A stretch of DNA of 64,000 nucleotides from Bog-473 sp963741995 (GCA_963741995.1 CAVUKI010000001.1:558001-622000), one strand, 5' to 3'; shown: positions 41,402-49,481, numbered from the stretch's first letter. Program-made: numbers and translations. Notes: a model not told the origin generated them from the letters alone.

Positions 41402-42638
41402 GGCACTCGTGACGACCACTCCTGCGACGACTGAGCTCCGCCGGATCTCTCGCCGAGCCGCCGCCGTGGCGCCCTCGGCGACCCTCGCCGTGGATGCGAA
41501 GGCCAAGGCGTTGCAGGCGGCAGGGGAGCACGTCGTCGGCTTCGGAGCGGGCGAGCCGGACTTCCGCACACCTGCGCACATCGTCGAGGCCGCCGTCATC
41601 GCATGCCGCGAACCGGCCAACCACCGGTACACCCCGACGGCCGGCATCCCGGCCCTGCGCGAGGCCATCGCGGTCAAGACCAAGCGCGACTCGGGTTTCG
41701 AGGTGGCGGCCAACCAGGTGCTCGTCACCAACGGCGGTAAGCAGGCGGTGTCGAACGCGTTCGCGGTGCTGTGTGACCCGGGCGACGAGGTGCTGGTCCT
41801 CGCTCCCTACTGGACGACGTACCCCGAGTCGATCGTCCTGGCCGGCGGGACGCCGGTCGTGGTGTCCTCCGACGAGACGACAGGCTTCCGCTCCTCGGTC
41901 GAAGACCTCGAGCGCGCCTGGACGCCACGCACCAAGGCCCTGCTCTTCGTCTCGCCGTCCAACCCGACCGGCGCGGTCTACCCGCGCGACGAGATCGAGG
42001 CCATCGGCCAGTGGGCGGTGTCCAAGGGGATCTGGGTGCTGACCGACGAGATCTACGAGCATCTCGTGTACGGCGGCGCCGAGCACCACTCCATGCCCGT
42101 GGTCGTGCCCGAGCTGACTGACCGCTGCCTCGTGGCCAACGGCGTGGCCAAGACCTACGCCATGACCGGCTGGCGGGTGGGGTGGCTCATCGGGCCGACC
42201 GACGCCATTGTCGCCGCGACCAACATCCAGAGCCACGAGACCTCCAACGTCGCCAACGTGTCCCAGCGCGCCGCGTTGGCCGCCGTCTCGGGGAACCTCG
42301 ACGACGTCGCCATGATGCGCGCGGCCTTCGACCGCCGGCGCCTCACCATGACGTCCATGCTCAACGACATCGAGGGTGTCGTGTGCGTGGAGCCCGAGGG
42401 CGCGTTCTACTGCTATCCCTCCGTCAAAGGGCTGCTCGGTCGAAGCCTCCGGGGACAACGTCCGGCGAACAGCGCGGAGTTGGCCGAAATCTGCATCAAC
42501 GAAGCGAAGGTGGCGGCGGTGCCCGGAGAGGCGTTCGGCGCGCCGGGCTACTTCCGCCTGTCCTACGCGCTGGGCGACGAGGATCTCGTCGAGGGAGTGA
42601 GCCGGTTGGCCGCGCTTTTCGCCGAGGCGCAAGACTGA
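41400..42638 (+). CDS. aspartate aminotransferase family PLP enzyme
   Basis: Fold-type I aminotransferase of 412 residues, class I alpha subgroup (aspartate/prephenate aminotransferase-like). Seen: GEPDFRTPAHIVEAA, YTPTAGIPALREAIA, VTNGGKQAVSNAFAVL, SPSNPTGAVYPRDEI, the PLP Lys in VAKTYAMTGWRVGWLIGP, and the substrate Arg in GYFRLSYALGD. ATG at 41400 starts inside a CATG shared with the divergent serC start; GTG 41409 is an alternative. It is followed after 37 nt by serA, so it probably belongs to a serine-related unit, perhaps balancing glutamate and oxaloacetate. Exact substrate inferred only at family level. Confidence 0.88.
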   Translation: MALVTTTPATTELRRISRRAAAVAPSATLAVDAKAKALQAAGEHVVGFGAGEPDFRTPAHIVEAAVIACREPANHRYTPTAGIPALREAIAVKTKRDSGFEVAANQVLVTNGGKQAVSNAFAVLCDPGDEVLVLAPYWTTYPESIVLAGGTPVVVSSDETTGFRSSVEDLERAWTPRTKALLFVSPSNPTGAVYPRDEIEAIGQWAVSKGIWVLTDEIYEHLVYGGAEHHSMPVVVPELTDRCLVANGVAKTYAMTGWRVGWLIGPTDAIVAATNIQSHETSNVANVSQRAALAAVSGNLDDVAMMRAAFDRRRLTMTSMLNDIEGVVCVEPEGAFYCYPSVKGLLGRSLRGQRPANSAELAEICINEAKVAAVPGEAFGAPGYFRLSYALGDEDLVEGVSRLAALFAEAQD

Positions 42639-42675
42639 CCGATACATCGTCGGGGGGAGTGAGGAGACCACCGCG

Positions 42676-44247
42676 GTGGCACGGGTACTGGTAACGGAGA
42701 AGATCGCGCAGAGCGGGGTCGAGCTGCTGACCGAGGCCGGCCATGAGGTCGACGTGCAGGAAGGGCTGAGCCCCGAGCAACTGCTCGGCGCGGTGGTGGG
42801 CGCGCATGCGCTGATCATCCGCTCGTCCACGCAGGTGACCGCCGACGTGCTGTCTGCCGCGTCGTCGCTGGTGGTCGTGGGCCGGGCCGGCGTCGGCCTG
42901 GACAACGTCGACGTCGATGGCGCCACCGAGCGCGGCGTGATGGTGGTCAACGCGCCGACGTCGAACATCCTCTCGGTGGCCGAGCAGGCTATGGCCTTGT
43001 TGCTGGCGCAGGCCCGCAACATCCCGCAGGCCCACTCGGCGTTGGTGGCCGGGCGCTGGGAGCGTTCGAAGTGGGAGGGCGTCGAGCTGCACGGCAAGGT
43101 GCTCGGCGTGGTCGGACTGGGTCGGGCCGGTTCGCTGGTGGCCCAGCGCGCCCATGCGTTCGGTATGGAGCTCATCGGCTTCGACCCCTTCGTGTCCCAG
43201 GAGCGGGCGCGAGCCATGGGAGTGCGGCTGGTCAGCATCGAGGAGTTGGTGGCTGAGGCGGACTTCGTCTCTATCCATACGCCCAAGACGCCCGAGACCA
43301 TCGGGTTGTTCGGCCGTGACCTGTTGTCCAAGGCCAAGCCGGGCATCCGCATTGTGAACACGGCCCGCGGCGGCATCGTCGACGAGGACGCGCTGGCCGA
43401 GGCCATCCGCAACGGCATCGTGGCGGGGGCCGGTCTCGACGTGTTCGCCAAGGAGCCCTGCACCGAGTCACCGCTCTTCGAGCTTCCGCAGGTGGTCGTC
43501 TCGCCGCACCTCGGCGCGTCCACCGAGGAGGCGCAGGACAAGGCTGGCGTCACCATTGCCGAGCAGGTGCTACTGGCGCTGGCCGGCGACTTCGTTCCGT
43601 ACGCCGTCAACGTGGCGGCGCGCGACGTGTCCGAAATGGTCCGCGGCTTCATGGCACTGGCCGAGCAGTTGGGCCGCTTCTTCGTCGGCTTGCACGACGG
43701 CCTGCCCGACGCCATCGACATGGAGTACCAGGGCGAGCTGTCGGGGGAGGGCACGGGCATCCTCACCCTGTCGGTGCTGAAGGGGATCTTCGGCGGCTCC
43801 ACCGAGGAGCCGGTGTCCTACGTCAACGCGCCGCAGCTGGCCGCGCAGCGCGGACTGCAGGTGCGCGAGTCCTCGACCGCAACGTCACACGACTACAAGT
43901 CCCTCATCACCTTGCGCTCGGGCTCGCACTCCGTCGCCGGCACGCTCATTTCCGCCGGCCTGCGCACCGAGCCGCGCATCGTCGTCGTCGACGACCATCA
44001 GGTGGAGGTCCCGCCGTCGACGCACATGCTGGTGGTGCGCAACGACGACCGCCCGGGCGTCATCGGGATCGTCGGGACGGCGCTCGGGAAGGCGGGCATC
44101 TCCATCTCCTCCATGGCCGTGGGGCCGAGCCCTGAGTCGACGACGGCGATGATGGTGATCTCGACGACGGCGGCGGCGTCCGATGCCGTGGTGGATCAGC
44201 TCCGTGGCGACGAGGGCATCCTCGACATCCACCGCGTCACGCTGTAG
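42676..44247 (+). CDS. serA: D-3-phosphoglycerate dehydrogenase
   Basis: First enzyme of serine synthesis, 523 residues, the long actinobacterial type. Substrate-binding domain with VVVGRAGVGLDNVDVDGA; NAD-binding domain with GVVGLGRAGSLVAQRAHAFG; catalytic Arg in NTARGGIVDEDAL; and His in VSPHLGASTEEAQDKAG. An intervening ASB domain (about 315-445) and a C-terminal ACT domain (about 455-523, HMLVVRNDDRPGVIGIVGTALGKAGISISSMAVG) allow serine feedback. GTG start with GAGGAG upstream. Its 3' end is 6 nt from a convergent small membrane gene. Confidence 0.96.
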   Translation: MARVLVTEKIAQSGVELLTEAGHEVDVQEGLSPEQLLGAVVGAHALIIRSSTQVTADVLSAASSLVVVGRAGVGLDNVDVDGATERGVMVVNAPTSNILSVAEQAMALLLAQARNIPQAHSALVAGRWERSKWEGVELHGKVLGVVGLGRAGSLVAQRAHAFGMELIGFDPFVSQERARAMGVRLVSIEELVAEADFVSIHTPKTPETIGLFGRDLLSKAKPGIRIVNTARGGIVDEDALAEAIRNGIVAGAGLDVFAKEPCTESPLFELPQVVVSPHLGASTEEAQDKAGVTIAEQVLLALAGDFVPYAVNVAARDVSEMVRGFMALAEQLGRFFVGLHDGLPDAIDMEYQGELSGEGTGILTLSVLKGIFGGSTEEPVSYVNAPQLAAQRGLQVRESSTATSHDYKSLITLRSGSHSVAGTLISAGLRTEPRIVVVDDHQVEVPPSTHMLVVRNDDRPGVIGIVGTALGKAGISISSMAVGPSPESTTAMMVISTTAAASDAVVDQLRGDEGILDIHRVTL

Positions 44248-44253
44248 AGCAAG

Positions 44254-44424
44254 TCACGACTGCGGCTTGCGCGGCACGGCAGGCCAGGTGTCGAGGCTGC
44301 CGATGACGGGCTCGCCCCGGTGCAACTCCCGCCGCGGCGCCCGGTCCAGCAGGACGGCGCGCAGCACCGCCAGCACCCCGATGACCAGACCGGCGCGGAA
44401 GAGGGTCGAAACGAGCCGGCGCAT
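44254..44424 (-). CDS. small membrane protein, unknown
   Basis: A 56-residue protein: MRRLVSTLFRAGLVIGVLAV begins a single membrane helix (about 5-27), followed by a basic segment (DRAPRRELHRGEP) and a short Pro-containing tail. No family recognised. It lies between serA (convergent, 6-nt gap) and a divergent VOC gene (24-nt gap), leaving little space for regulatory signals. Coding potential is supported by the hydrophobic-then-basic layout and by the tight fit between neighbours, not by homology I can name. Confidence 0.5.
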   Translation of the reverse strand: MRRLVSTLFRAGLVIGVLAVLRAVLLDRAPRRELHRGEPVIGSLDTWPAVPRKPQS

Positions 44425-44434
44425 CCGACCACGG

Positions 44435-44440
44435 TAGCGT
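44435..44440 (+). promoter_or_regulatory. -10 box of a probable leaderless transcript
   Basis: TAGCGT ends 8 nt before the ATG at 44449; it also lies just upstream of the divergent small membrane gene. Confidence 0.45.
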
Positions 44441-44448
44441 GAGCGGAC

Positions 44449-44802
44449 ATGGCCTCTTTGCAGCACATCGCCCCCATCTTCCCCACCGCGGACATGGACG
44501 CCATGCGGGCCCACTACGAGGCGCTCGGCTTCGCCGTGCATGTGCACGGCGGGGGTTACGGCACGGTGGCCCGGGACGGCATCCGCATCCACTTCAAGCA
44601 GGTGCCCGACATGGGGCCGACCACCGAGCGGGGTGCGGCGTATCTGGGGGTCGACGACGCCAACGCCCTGCACGCCGAGTGGCGGATGGCGGCGGTGGGC
44701 GAGACTTCGGAGCTGTTCGACCCCGGATTCGGCGTGTGGGAGGCGGCCCACACCGACGGCGACGGGAACCTGCTGCGCTTCGGTTCCCCTGTTGCGCCTT
44801 GA
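44449..44802 (+). CDS. VOC-family (bleomycin-resistance/glyoxalase-like) protein
   Basis: A 117-residue single-module VOC protein: LQHIAPIFPTADMDAMRAHYEALGFAVHVHGGGYGTVARDGIRIHFKQV, then GAAYLGVDDANALHAEWRMA and EAAHTDGDGNLLRFGSP. The start follows the family's typical 'PxxxVxDMxxAxxFYxxLGF' N-terminus in modified form (DMDAMRAHYEALGF). The terminal DxxGNLLRFG strand is the usual last metal or ligand strand. Probably a dimeric ligand-binding or resistance protein; substrate unknown. Confidence 0.8.
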   Translation: MASLQHIAPIFPTADMDAMRAHYEALGFAVHVHGGGYGTVARDGIRIHFKQVPDMGPTTERGAAYLGVDDANALHAEWRMAAVGETSELFDPGFGVWEAAHTDGDGNLLRFGSPVAP

Positions 44803-44840
44803 CGCCCGCCGTACCCGATGGGACGATTAGACTCGTGTTG

Positions 44841-44876
44841 GTGAAGAGCTTCGCGTCCGGCCTGCTGCTTACCTGA
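44841..44876 (+). CDS. leuA leader peptide (attenuator)
   Basis: GTG-initiated 11-codon frame MKSFASGLLLT ending in TGA. Codons 8-10 are Leu-Leu-Leu (ctg ctg ctt), the end product of the LeuA pathway. A TAGACT box ends 7 nt before the GTG, so transcription would begin at or next to it; an alternative GTG two codons upstream (44835) is in frame. Two hairpins follow, as in the ilvB leader of this window. There is no SD. The peptide is too short to have another plausible function. Confidence 0.75.
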   Translation: MKSFASGLLLT

Positions 44877-44878
44877 CG

Positions 44879-44937
44879 GCGAACGCCACATCGCGTTCGC
44901 TCGCAACCTCCTGCGCCGAAAGGCCAGGGGGTTTTTT
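44879..44937 (+). terminator. leuA attenuator: hairpin and intrinsic terminator
   Basis: First hairpin: GCGAACGC (44879-44886) with GCGTTCGC (44893-44900). Terminator: ACCTCCTG (44906-44913) with CAGGGGGT (44925-44932), extended by GCC/GGC around a GAAA tetraloop, one bulged C, then a TTTTTT tract. Strong intrinsic terminator upstream of leuA. Confidence 0.8.
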
Positions 44938-44993
44938 GTTGGGCCGGCGCTGGTTCAGGCCGATGCATTCACGAAGAAGAAGGGAAGAAACCG

Positions 44994-46721
44994 ATGGCTG
45001 AGGGACAGAAAGGGAATGGTGACGACATGGAGCGGGGTCATCTGGCCCTGCCCTGCGACCCGTCACCCATGCCCTTCGACAAGTACCGCTCGCACGTGCC
45101 GCTCGTGCTGCACGATCGCACCTGGCCGGACCGCCAGTTCACCCAGGCCCCGCGCTGGGCCAGCGTGGACCTGCGCGACGGGAACCAGGCCCTGATCGAC
45201 CCGATGGATTCCGAGCGGAAGCTGGCGCTGTTCCAGACGCTGGTCGACGTGGGGTTCAAGGAGATCGAGGTCGGCTTCCCCTCTGCCTCGCAGACGGACT
45301 TCGACTTCCAGCGCCTCATCATTGACGAGAACCTGATTCCGGACGAGGTCGAGATCCAGGTTCTGGTGCAGTGCCGGCAGGAGCTCATTGAGCGGACATT
45401 CGAGTCGCTGGCCGGCGCACCGCGCGCCATCGTGCACTTCTACAACTCGGTGTCCGAACTGCAGCGGCGCGTGGTGTTCGGCCTCGACAGGCCCGGCATC
45501 ATCGACATCGCGGTGAAGGCAGCCGAGCTCTGCAAGAAGTACGAGGCCCAGGTGAGCGGGACGGCCATCCGCTACGAGTACTCGCCCGAGAGCTTCACGG
45601 GGACCGAGCCGGAGTTCGCGGTCGAGATCTGCGAGGCCGTGATGGACGTCATTCAGCCGACGCCCGCGTTGCCCCTGATCCTCAACCTGCCGGCCACGGT
45701 CGAGATGTACAGCCCCAACGTGTACGCCGACGTGATCGAGTGGTTCGGCCGTACCATCAAGGACCGGGACTCCATCGTGCTCAGCCTGCACCCGCACAAC
45801 GACCGGGGCACCGCGGTGGCGGCTGCCGAGCTGGCGGTGCTGGCGGGCGCCGACCGGGTGGAGGGCACGTTGTTCGGCAACGGCGAGCGCACCGGCAACG
45901 TCGACATCGTGACCCTGGCCATGAACCTGTTCTCGCAGGGCATCGACCCGGCCCTGGACTTCGGCGACATTGAAAAGGTCCGCCGCGTGGCCGAGTACGC
46001 CACGCGGTTGCCGGTCCACCCGCGCCATCCCTACGCGGGCGACCTGGTGTACACGGCCTTCTCCGGTTCGCACCAGGACGCGATCAAGAAGGGGATGGCC
46101 GCCATCGGGGACGACTACGACGAGTGGGAGGTGCCCTACCTGCCCATCGACCCCAAGCACACCGGGCGCACCTACGAGGCGATCATTCAGGTGAACAGCC
46201 AGTCGGGCAAGGGCGGCGTGGCCTACCTGATGGACACCGACCACGGCCTCGACCTGCCGCGCCGGCTGCAGGTGGAGTTCTCCAAGCACGTCCAGGAGAT
46301 CACCGAGGCCAGCGGCACGGTCATCCCCTCAGGGAAGATGCGCGACGTCTTCGAGGAGATCTACCTGCCCGAGGACGCGGGACTGCGGCTGATCACCAGC
46401 GAGGTCTCCGCCGGGCAGGGTCAGACCAGCGTCACCGCGCAACTGCTCGTCGACGGCCAGCACCAGACGGTGTCGGGGCAGGGCAACGGGCCGATCGACG
46501 CGCTGGTCAGCGCCCTGAAGTCCGACCTCGGTATTGTGCTGGAGGTGAAGGACTACTCCGAGCACGCGCTGACTGAAGGTTCGGGCGCCTCGGCAGTGGC
46601 GTACGTGGAATGCGCGGGCGCCGACGGGTCGACCTGGTGGGGTGTGGGTCGCGACTCGTCCATCCTGGACGCCTCGTTGGGGGCAGTGGTCTCCGCGGCG
46701 AACCGGGCCCGCAACGGGTGA
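44994..46721 (+). CDS. leuA: 2-isopropylmalate synthase (long form)
   Basis: Condenses acetyl-CoA and 2-ketoisovalerate, the first leucine-specific step; 575 residues, the long LeuA type of actinobacteria and fungi. DRE-TIM barrel: VDLRDGNQALIDPMDSERK, GFPSASQTDFDF, LSLHPHNDRGTAVAAAELAVLAGADRVEGTLFGNGERTGN with the metal-binding HPHND and GNGERTGN. The C-terminal LeuA allosteric domain (about 435-575) senses leucine: SVTAQLLVDGQHQTVSGQGNGPIDALVSAL. SD GAAGGGAAG before the ATG. Regulation is probably twofold: leucine feedback on the enzyme and attenuation at the Leu-rich leader. Its stop overlaps the next gene's GTG. Confidence 0.96.
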   Translation: MAEGQKGNGDDMERGHLALPCDPSPMPFDKYRSHVPLVLHDRTWPDRQFTQAPRWASVDLRDGNQALIDPMDSERKLALFQTLVDVGFKEIEVGFPSASQTDFDFQRLIIDENLIPDEVEIQVLVQCRQELIERTFESLAGAPRAIVHFYNSVSELQRRVVFGLDRPGIIDIAVKAAELCKKYEAQVSGTAIRYEYSPESFTGTEPEFAVEICEAVMDVIQPTPALPLILNLPATVEMYSPNVYADVIEWFGRTIKDRDSIVLSLHPHNDRGTAVAAAELAVLAGADRVEGTLFGNGERTGNVDIVTLAMNLFSQGIDPALDFGDIEKVRRVAEYATRLPVHPRHPYAGDLVYTAFSGSHQDAIKKGMAAIGDDYDEWEVPYLPIDPKHTGRTYEAIIQVNSQSGKGGVAYLMDTDHGLDLPRRLQVEFSKHVQEITEASGTVIPSGKMRDVFEEIYLPEDAGLRLITSEVSAGQGQTSVTAQLLVDGQHQTVSGQGNGPIDALVSALKSDLGIVLEVKDYSEHALTEGSGASAVAYVECAGADGSTWWGVGRDSSILDASLGAVVSAANRARNG

Positions 46722-47152
46722 TCCGTCCGGCGGTCGAGGACGACGTCCCCGAATTGGTGGCGATGATCCGCGAGCTGGCGGACTTCGAGAACCTGTCGGA
46801 CCAGGTGGCGATCACCGAGGATGGCCTCGCTCGCACGCTCTTCGGGCCCGAGGCCATGGCCCAGGACTGGGTCGTGGAGGAAGGCGGGGCACTGATCGGC
46901 CATGCCCTGTGGTACCGGACGTTCTCGACCTTCCTGGGCAAGACGGGAATCTGGCTCGAGGACATTTACATCCGGCCGGAGCACCGCCGGCAGGGCTACG
47001 CCAGCCAGATCCTGAGCCGGCTGCGCCAGGAGACCGAGGGCCGCCTGGAGTGGGAGGTGCTCGAGTGGAATGTCCCCGCCATGGACTTCTACCAGCGTCT
47101 GGGCGCCCGGCCGATGGCCGGTTGGACCCGCTACCGCTGGTTCGAGGGGTAG
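46718..47152 (+). CDS. GNAT-family N-acetyltransferase
   Basis: Acetyl-CoA-dependent acetyltransferase of 144 residues, beginning IRPAVEDDVPELVAMIRELADFE. The acetyl-CoA pyrophosphate loop is RPEHRRQGYASQIL (R/Q-x-x-G-x-G/A). It ends with EWEVLEWNVPAMDFYQRLGARPM, the stretch typical of the diamine/spermidine N1-acetyltransferase-like subgroup. GTG 46718 overlaps the leuA stop by 4 nt, so it is translated from the leuA message. Its role there is not clear; the acceptor could be a small amine or a protein. Confidence 0.88.
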   Translation: MIRPAVEDDVPELVAMIRELADFENLSDQVAITEDGLARTLFGPEAMAQDWVVEEGGALIGHALWYRTFSTFLGKTGIWLEDIYIRPEHRRQGYASQILSRLRQETEGRLEWEVLEWNVPAMDFYQRLGARPMAGWTRYRWFEG

Positions 47153-47261
47153 CTCCCGCTAATCTGTAAGGGAGATAGAGAGTATCTTCCCTAACTGCTT
47201 GACAGATCATCCGTCCAGGCGCCACTCTGGCTGTGGGAAGAGTGAAACGGAAGGAGCACCA

Positions 47262-47672
47262 ATGCGTTTGCTCAAGGACGATTTGCGGGAACTGGATCTG
47301 TTTTCGGAGGCCAGCCGGTCGGAGTTGGCGGTCATCGCGAGGCAGCTGACGAGGTTGAAGGTCAAGGCGGGAAGGGTCCTCGTACGTGAGGGCGGTATCG
47401 GCAACGAGTTCATGATCATGGTCAGCGGCATGGCCGAGGTGACCCAGGGTGGCCGCAGCATCGCCACCCTCGGGCGGGGTGACCTGGTGGGCGAGATGGC
47501 CCTCCTGCAGCCCCTCGGCTCGGGCCGCCGCAACGCCACGGTGACGGCCATCACCGATTGCGAGATCTACGCCGGCTCGCCGAGCGAGTTCCGCCGGATC
47601 ATGGAGGTCGCACCCTCGGTGGCCGAGAAGGTCGAACAGACCATCGCCTCGAGGACGCTGGTCGCGGCCTGA
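47262..47672 (+). CDS. cyclic nucleotide-binding-domain protein
   Basis: A 136-residue single-domain Crp-like cNMP-binding protein without a DNA-binding helix-turn-helix. The beta-roll is clear: FSEASRSELAVIARQLTRLKVKAGRVLVREGGIGNEFMIMVSGMAEVTQGG, then the phosphate-binding cassette LGRGDLVGEMALLQPLGSGRRNATVTA (G-E-x-A/x-L then R-x-A). EIYAGSPSEFRRIM leads into the final helix. ATG 47262 has AAGGAG 6 nt upstream. It probably acts as a sensor subunit interacting with a separate partner; which one cannot be told. Confidence 0.88.
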   Translation: MRLLKDDLRELDLFSEASRSELAVIARQLTRLKVKAGRVLVREGGIGNEFMIMVSGMAEVTQGGRSIATLGRGDLVGEMALLQPLGSGRRNATVTAITDCEIYAGSPSEFRRIMEVAPSVAEKVEQTIASRTLVAA

Positions 47673-47726
47673 CTCACCCGACGTCGGGGCCGACTTGGCC
47701 TCGCCGTCGCTGCGGTTGCCCCATTG

Positions 47727-47759
47727 GTAACCATTCTGTTACGGTAACGAACGTGTTAC
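47727..47759. promoter_or_regulatory. two GTAAC-N6-GTTAC operator dyads
   Basis: GTAAC at 47727 with GTTAC at 47738, and GTAAC at 47744 with GTTAC at 47755, each pair separated by 6 bp; the dyads repeat every 17 bp and share a central GTTACgGTAAC. They lie 43 bp upstream of the arsR-type gene and are its likely operators. Confidence 0.6.
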
Positions 47760-47801
47760 CGCTGCTCGCCGTCAGCCCGTCCGGGCCCATCGGCTGAGCG
47801 G

Positions 47802-48119
47802 ATGCCGAACGCCGATCCGTTCGATGCGTTGGGCGATCCGACCCGCCGCGAGATCCTGCGCCTCCTGAGCGAGGGAGACAAGCCGGTGCACGAGATCGCC
47901 TCCTCACTGCCGATCAGCCGTCCCGCCGTGTCGCGCCATCTGCGCCTGTTGAAGGACGCCGGATTGGTGGACGAGCGGGCTGAGGGGAACCGGCGGATCT
48001 ACCACCTGGAGGGCGGGGGAGTGCGGGCGGTGCAGGACTACCTCGAAGGCGTGTGGGGTGATGCGGCGGCGCGGTTCCGGTTGCTGGCCGAGAACACCGC
48101 ACCACCACCGCCGACATGA
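47802..48119 (+). CDS. ArsR-family transcriptional regulator
   Basis: A 105-residue winged-helix regulator: FDALGDPTRREILRLLSEGDKPVHEIASSLPISRPAVSRHLRLLKDAGLVDERAEGNRRIYHLEGGGVRAVQDYLEGVW. Recognition helix SRPAVSRHLRLLKDAG. This is the HTH_20-type ArsR commonly paired with an SRPBCC gene, which overlaps here by 4 nt (ATGA). No Cys residues, so metal sensing is unlikely. The two GTAAC dyads upstream are the probable binding sites for autoregulation. Confidence 0.9.
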   Translation: MPNADPFDALGDPTRREILRLLSEGDKPVHEIASSLPISRPAVSRHLRLLKDAGLVDERAEGNRRIYHLEGGGVRAVQDYLEGVWGDAAARFRLLAENTAPPPPT

Positions 48120-48559
48120 CGGCGCCGCTGCGCATCAGCTTCGACGTCGACTGCACGCCGGACCACGCGTTCACCGTTTGGGCGTCGAAGCTCGGAACCT
48201 GGTGGCCACGTGACCACACGGTGAGCGGGCACCCCGAAGAGATCGTCTTCGAGAGCGTCCCCGGCGGTCGGATTTACGAGCGCACCGCGGCCGGCGAGCA
48301 GTACGAGTGGGGTGAGGTGACCGTCTGGGAGCCGCCCCGCCGTCTGTCCTATCTTTGGCACATCGGGCGCGAGCGCGCAACGGCGACCGAGGTCGAGATC
48401 ACCTTCGTCGACGAGGGCGCCACGCGCACGCGCATTGAGATCGAGCACAGCGGGTGGGAAGCGTTGGGCGACGAAGCGGACGCCTGGCGTGACAAGAACC
48501 GCGGCGGGTGGGACGCACTGCTGCCGCATTTCGTGGCGGCCGTGAAGGAAGGGGACTGA
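48116..48559 (+). CDS. SRPBCC (AHSA1-like) protein
   Basis: A 147-residue START/AHSA1-fold ligand-binding protein: LRISFDVDCTPDHAFTVWASKLGTWWPRDHTVSG, GGRIYERTAAGEQYEWGEVTVWEPPRRLSYLW, then VEITFVDEGATRTRIEIEHSGWEALGDEADAWRDKNRGGWDALLPHFV. The Trp-rich first helix lines the hydrophobic cavity in this group. The start overlaps the arsR stop, so the pair forms an operon. In related pairs the SRPBCC protein is regulated by, and may assist, the ArsR protein; the ligand is unknown. Confidence 0.88.
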   Translation: MTAPLRISFDVDCTPDHAFTVWASKLGTWWPRDHTVSGHPEEIVFESVPGGRIYERTAAGEQYEWGEVTVWEPPRRLSYLWHIGRERATATEVEITFVDEGATRTRIEIEHSGWEALGDEADAWRDKNRGGWDALLPHFVAAVKEGD

Positions 48560-48562
48560 CTG

Positions 48563-48964
48563 ATGGCGACGGGGAGCAAAGAGGACCCGTGGGTGCTGAA
48601 GACCCCGCCCGGGAGCTCGGAGTACACGATGTACCGGGAAGAGCAGGCGGAGCCGGCGCTGCTGGTCTGCCAGGTGGGCTCGACCACGCTCACCTACGAC
48701 CTGCGGGCGATCGAGGACCTGCGCCAGTGGCTGACCGAGCAGGGCGACTGGGTGCCACTCGGGGCGGCCGACGAGAAGAAGGATGCGGCGGACGGGACCG
48801 TGGAGGCATTTGGCCGCTCCGCCGACAACCCGATCGGCGGCTGGTACGGCCAGCGCAAGGGTTACCGCGGCCGCTTCGGCATGTACCTCCCGCCGCTTCT
48901 GGAGGCGCTCGGCCTGGCCGAGGTGACCCACGAGGCGCGCAACAACAGCATGCGCGCCATCTGA
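48563..48964 (+). CDS. conserved hypothetical protein
   Basis: A 133-residue protein I do not recognise functionally. It starts PWVLKTPPGSSEYTMYREEQ, then a beta-rich part with VCQVGSTTLTYDLRAIEDLRQWLTEQGDWVPLGAADEKK, then NPIGGWYGQRKGYRGRFGMYLPPLLEALGLAEVTHEARNNSMRAI. Soluble, no Cys cluster. The sequence is compact and low in simple repeats, and the ATG is 4 nt after the SRPBCC stop, so it is probably in the arsR-SRPBCC operon. Confidence 0.7.
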   Translation: MATGSKEDPWVLKTPPGSSEYTMYREEQAEPALLVCQVGSTTLTYDLRAIEDLRQWLTEQGDWVPLGAADEKKDAADGTVEAFGRSADNPIGGWYGQRKGYRGRFGMYLPPLLEALGLAEVTHEARNNSMRAI

Positions 48965-48996
48965 ACCCTGCCCGTTCATGAAGAGGAAAGAGGACG

Positions 48997-49299
48997 ATGC
49001 CCACGACCAAGGTGATCCGTTACCGCACCAAGCCCGAGCACGCCGACGAGAACGAGCGGCTGATCCGCGGCGTCTTCGCCGAGCTGGCCGAGGGTCGACC
49101 AGACGGTCTGCACTACGCGACCTTCCGCCTCGACGACGGCGTGAGCTTCGTGCACGTGGCCGTCACCGATGGCGAAGACAACCCGCTGACGTCGTCGCCG
49201 GCCTTCGCGGCGTTTCAGGCCGCCATCGGGGAGCGCTGTGCGGAGGGGCCCACCCCGGCCGACGCCACGGTCATCGGGAACTTCGGGTTGCTGACGTAG
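48997..49299 (+). CDS. dimeric alpha/beta-barrel (ABM-like) protein
   Basis: A 100-residue protein with the ferredoxin-like beta-alpha-beta pattern of antibiotic-biosynthesis-monooxygenase-type proteins: TTKVIRYRTKPEHADENERLIRGVFAELAEGRPDGLHYATFRLDDGVSFVHVAVTD, then SPAFAAFQAAIGERC. Such proteins form dimers and range from heme-degrading monooxygenases to structural orphans, so no reaction is claimed. SD GAGGAAAGAGG lies upstream of the ATG. The gene is 32 nt after the preceding one and may still be in the same transcript. Confidence 0.65.
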   Translation: MPTTKVIRYRTKPEHADENERLIRGVFAELAEGRPDGLHYATFRLDDGVSFVHVAVTDGEDNPLTSSPAFAAFQAAIGERCAEGPTPADATVIGNFGLLT

Positions 49300-49481
49300 C
49301 ACGACGAACCGCCGGGAGCTTGGAGAAGTGGGATCCAGCCAGCTTCCCAAGGATGCAGATGTACCACTACCCGGAGCCGGTGGTGTGTCGTGGCCCTATT
49401 CGTTACGCAGTCCGGCAAGGTCTGCGGGGTTTGGTCGTGCGACGGCCATGCAGGTGATGTGAAGGCGGTGCGGACGGTCTG

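Noticed and set aside
40371..43802. 1143-codon minus-strand open frame over the aminotransferase and serA
   Set aside because: Reads low-complexity Ser/Thr/Arg sequence opposite well-defined genes; a high-GC artefact.
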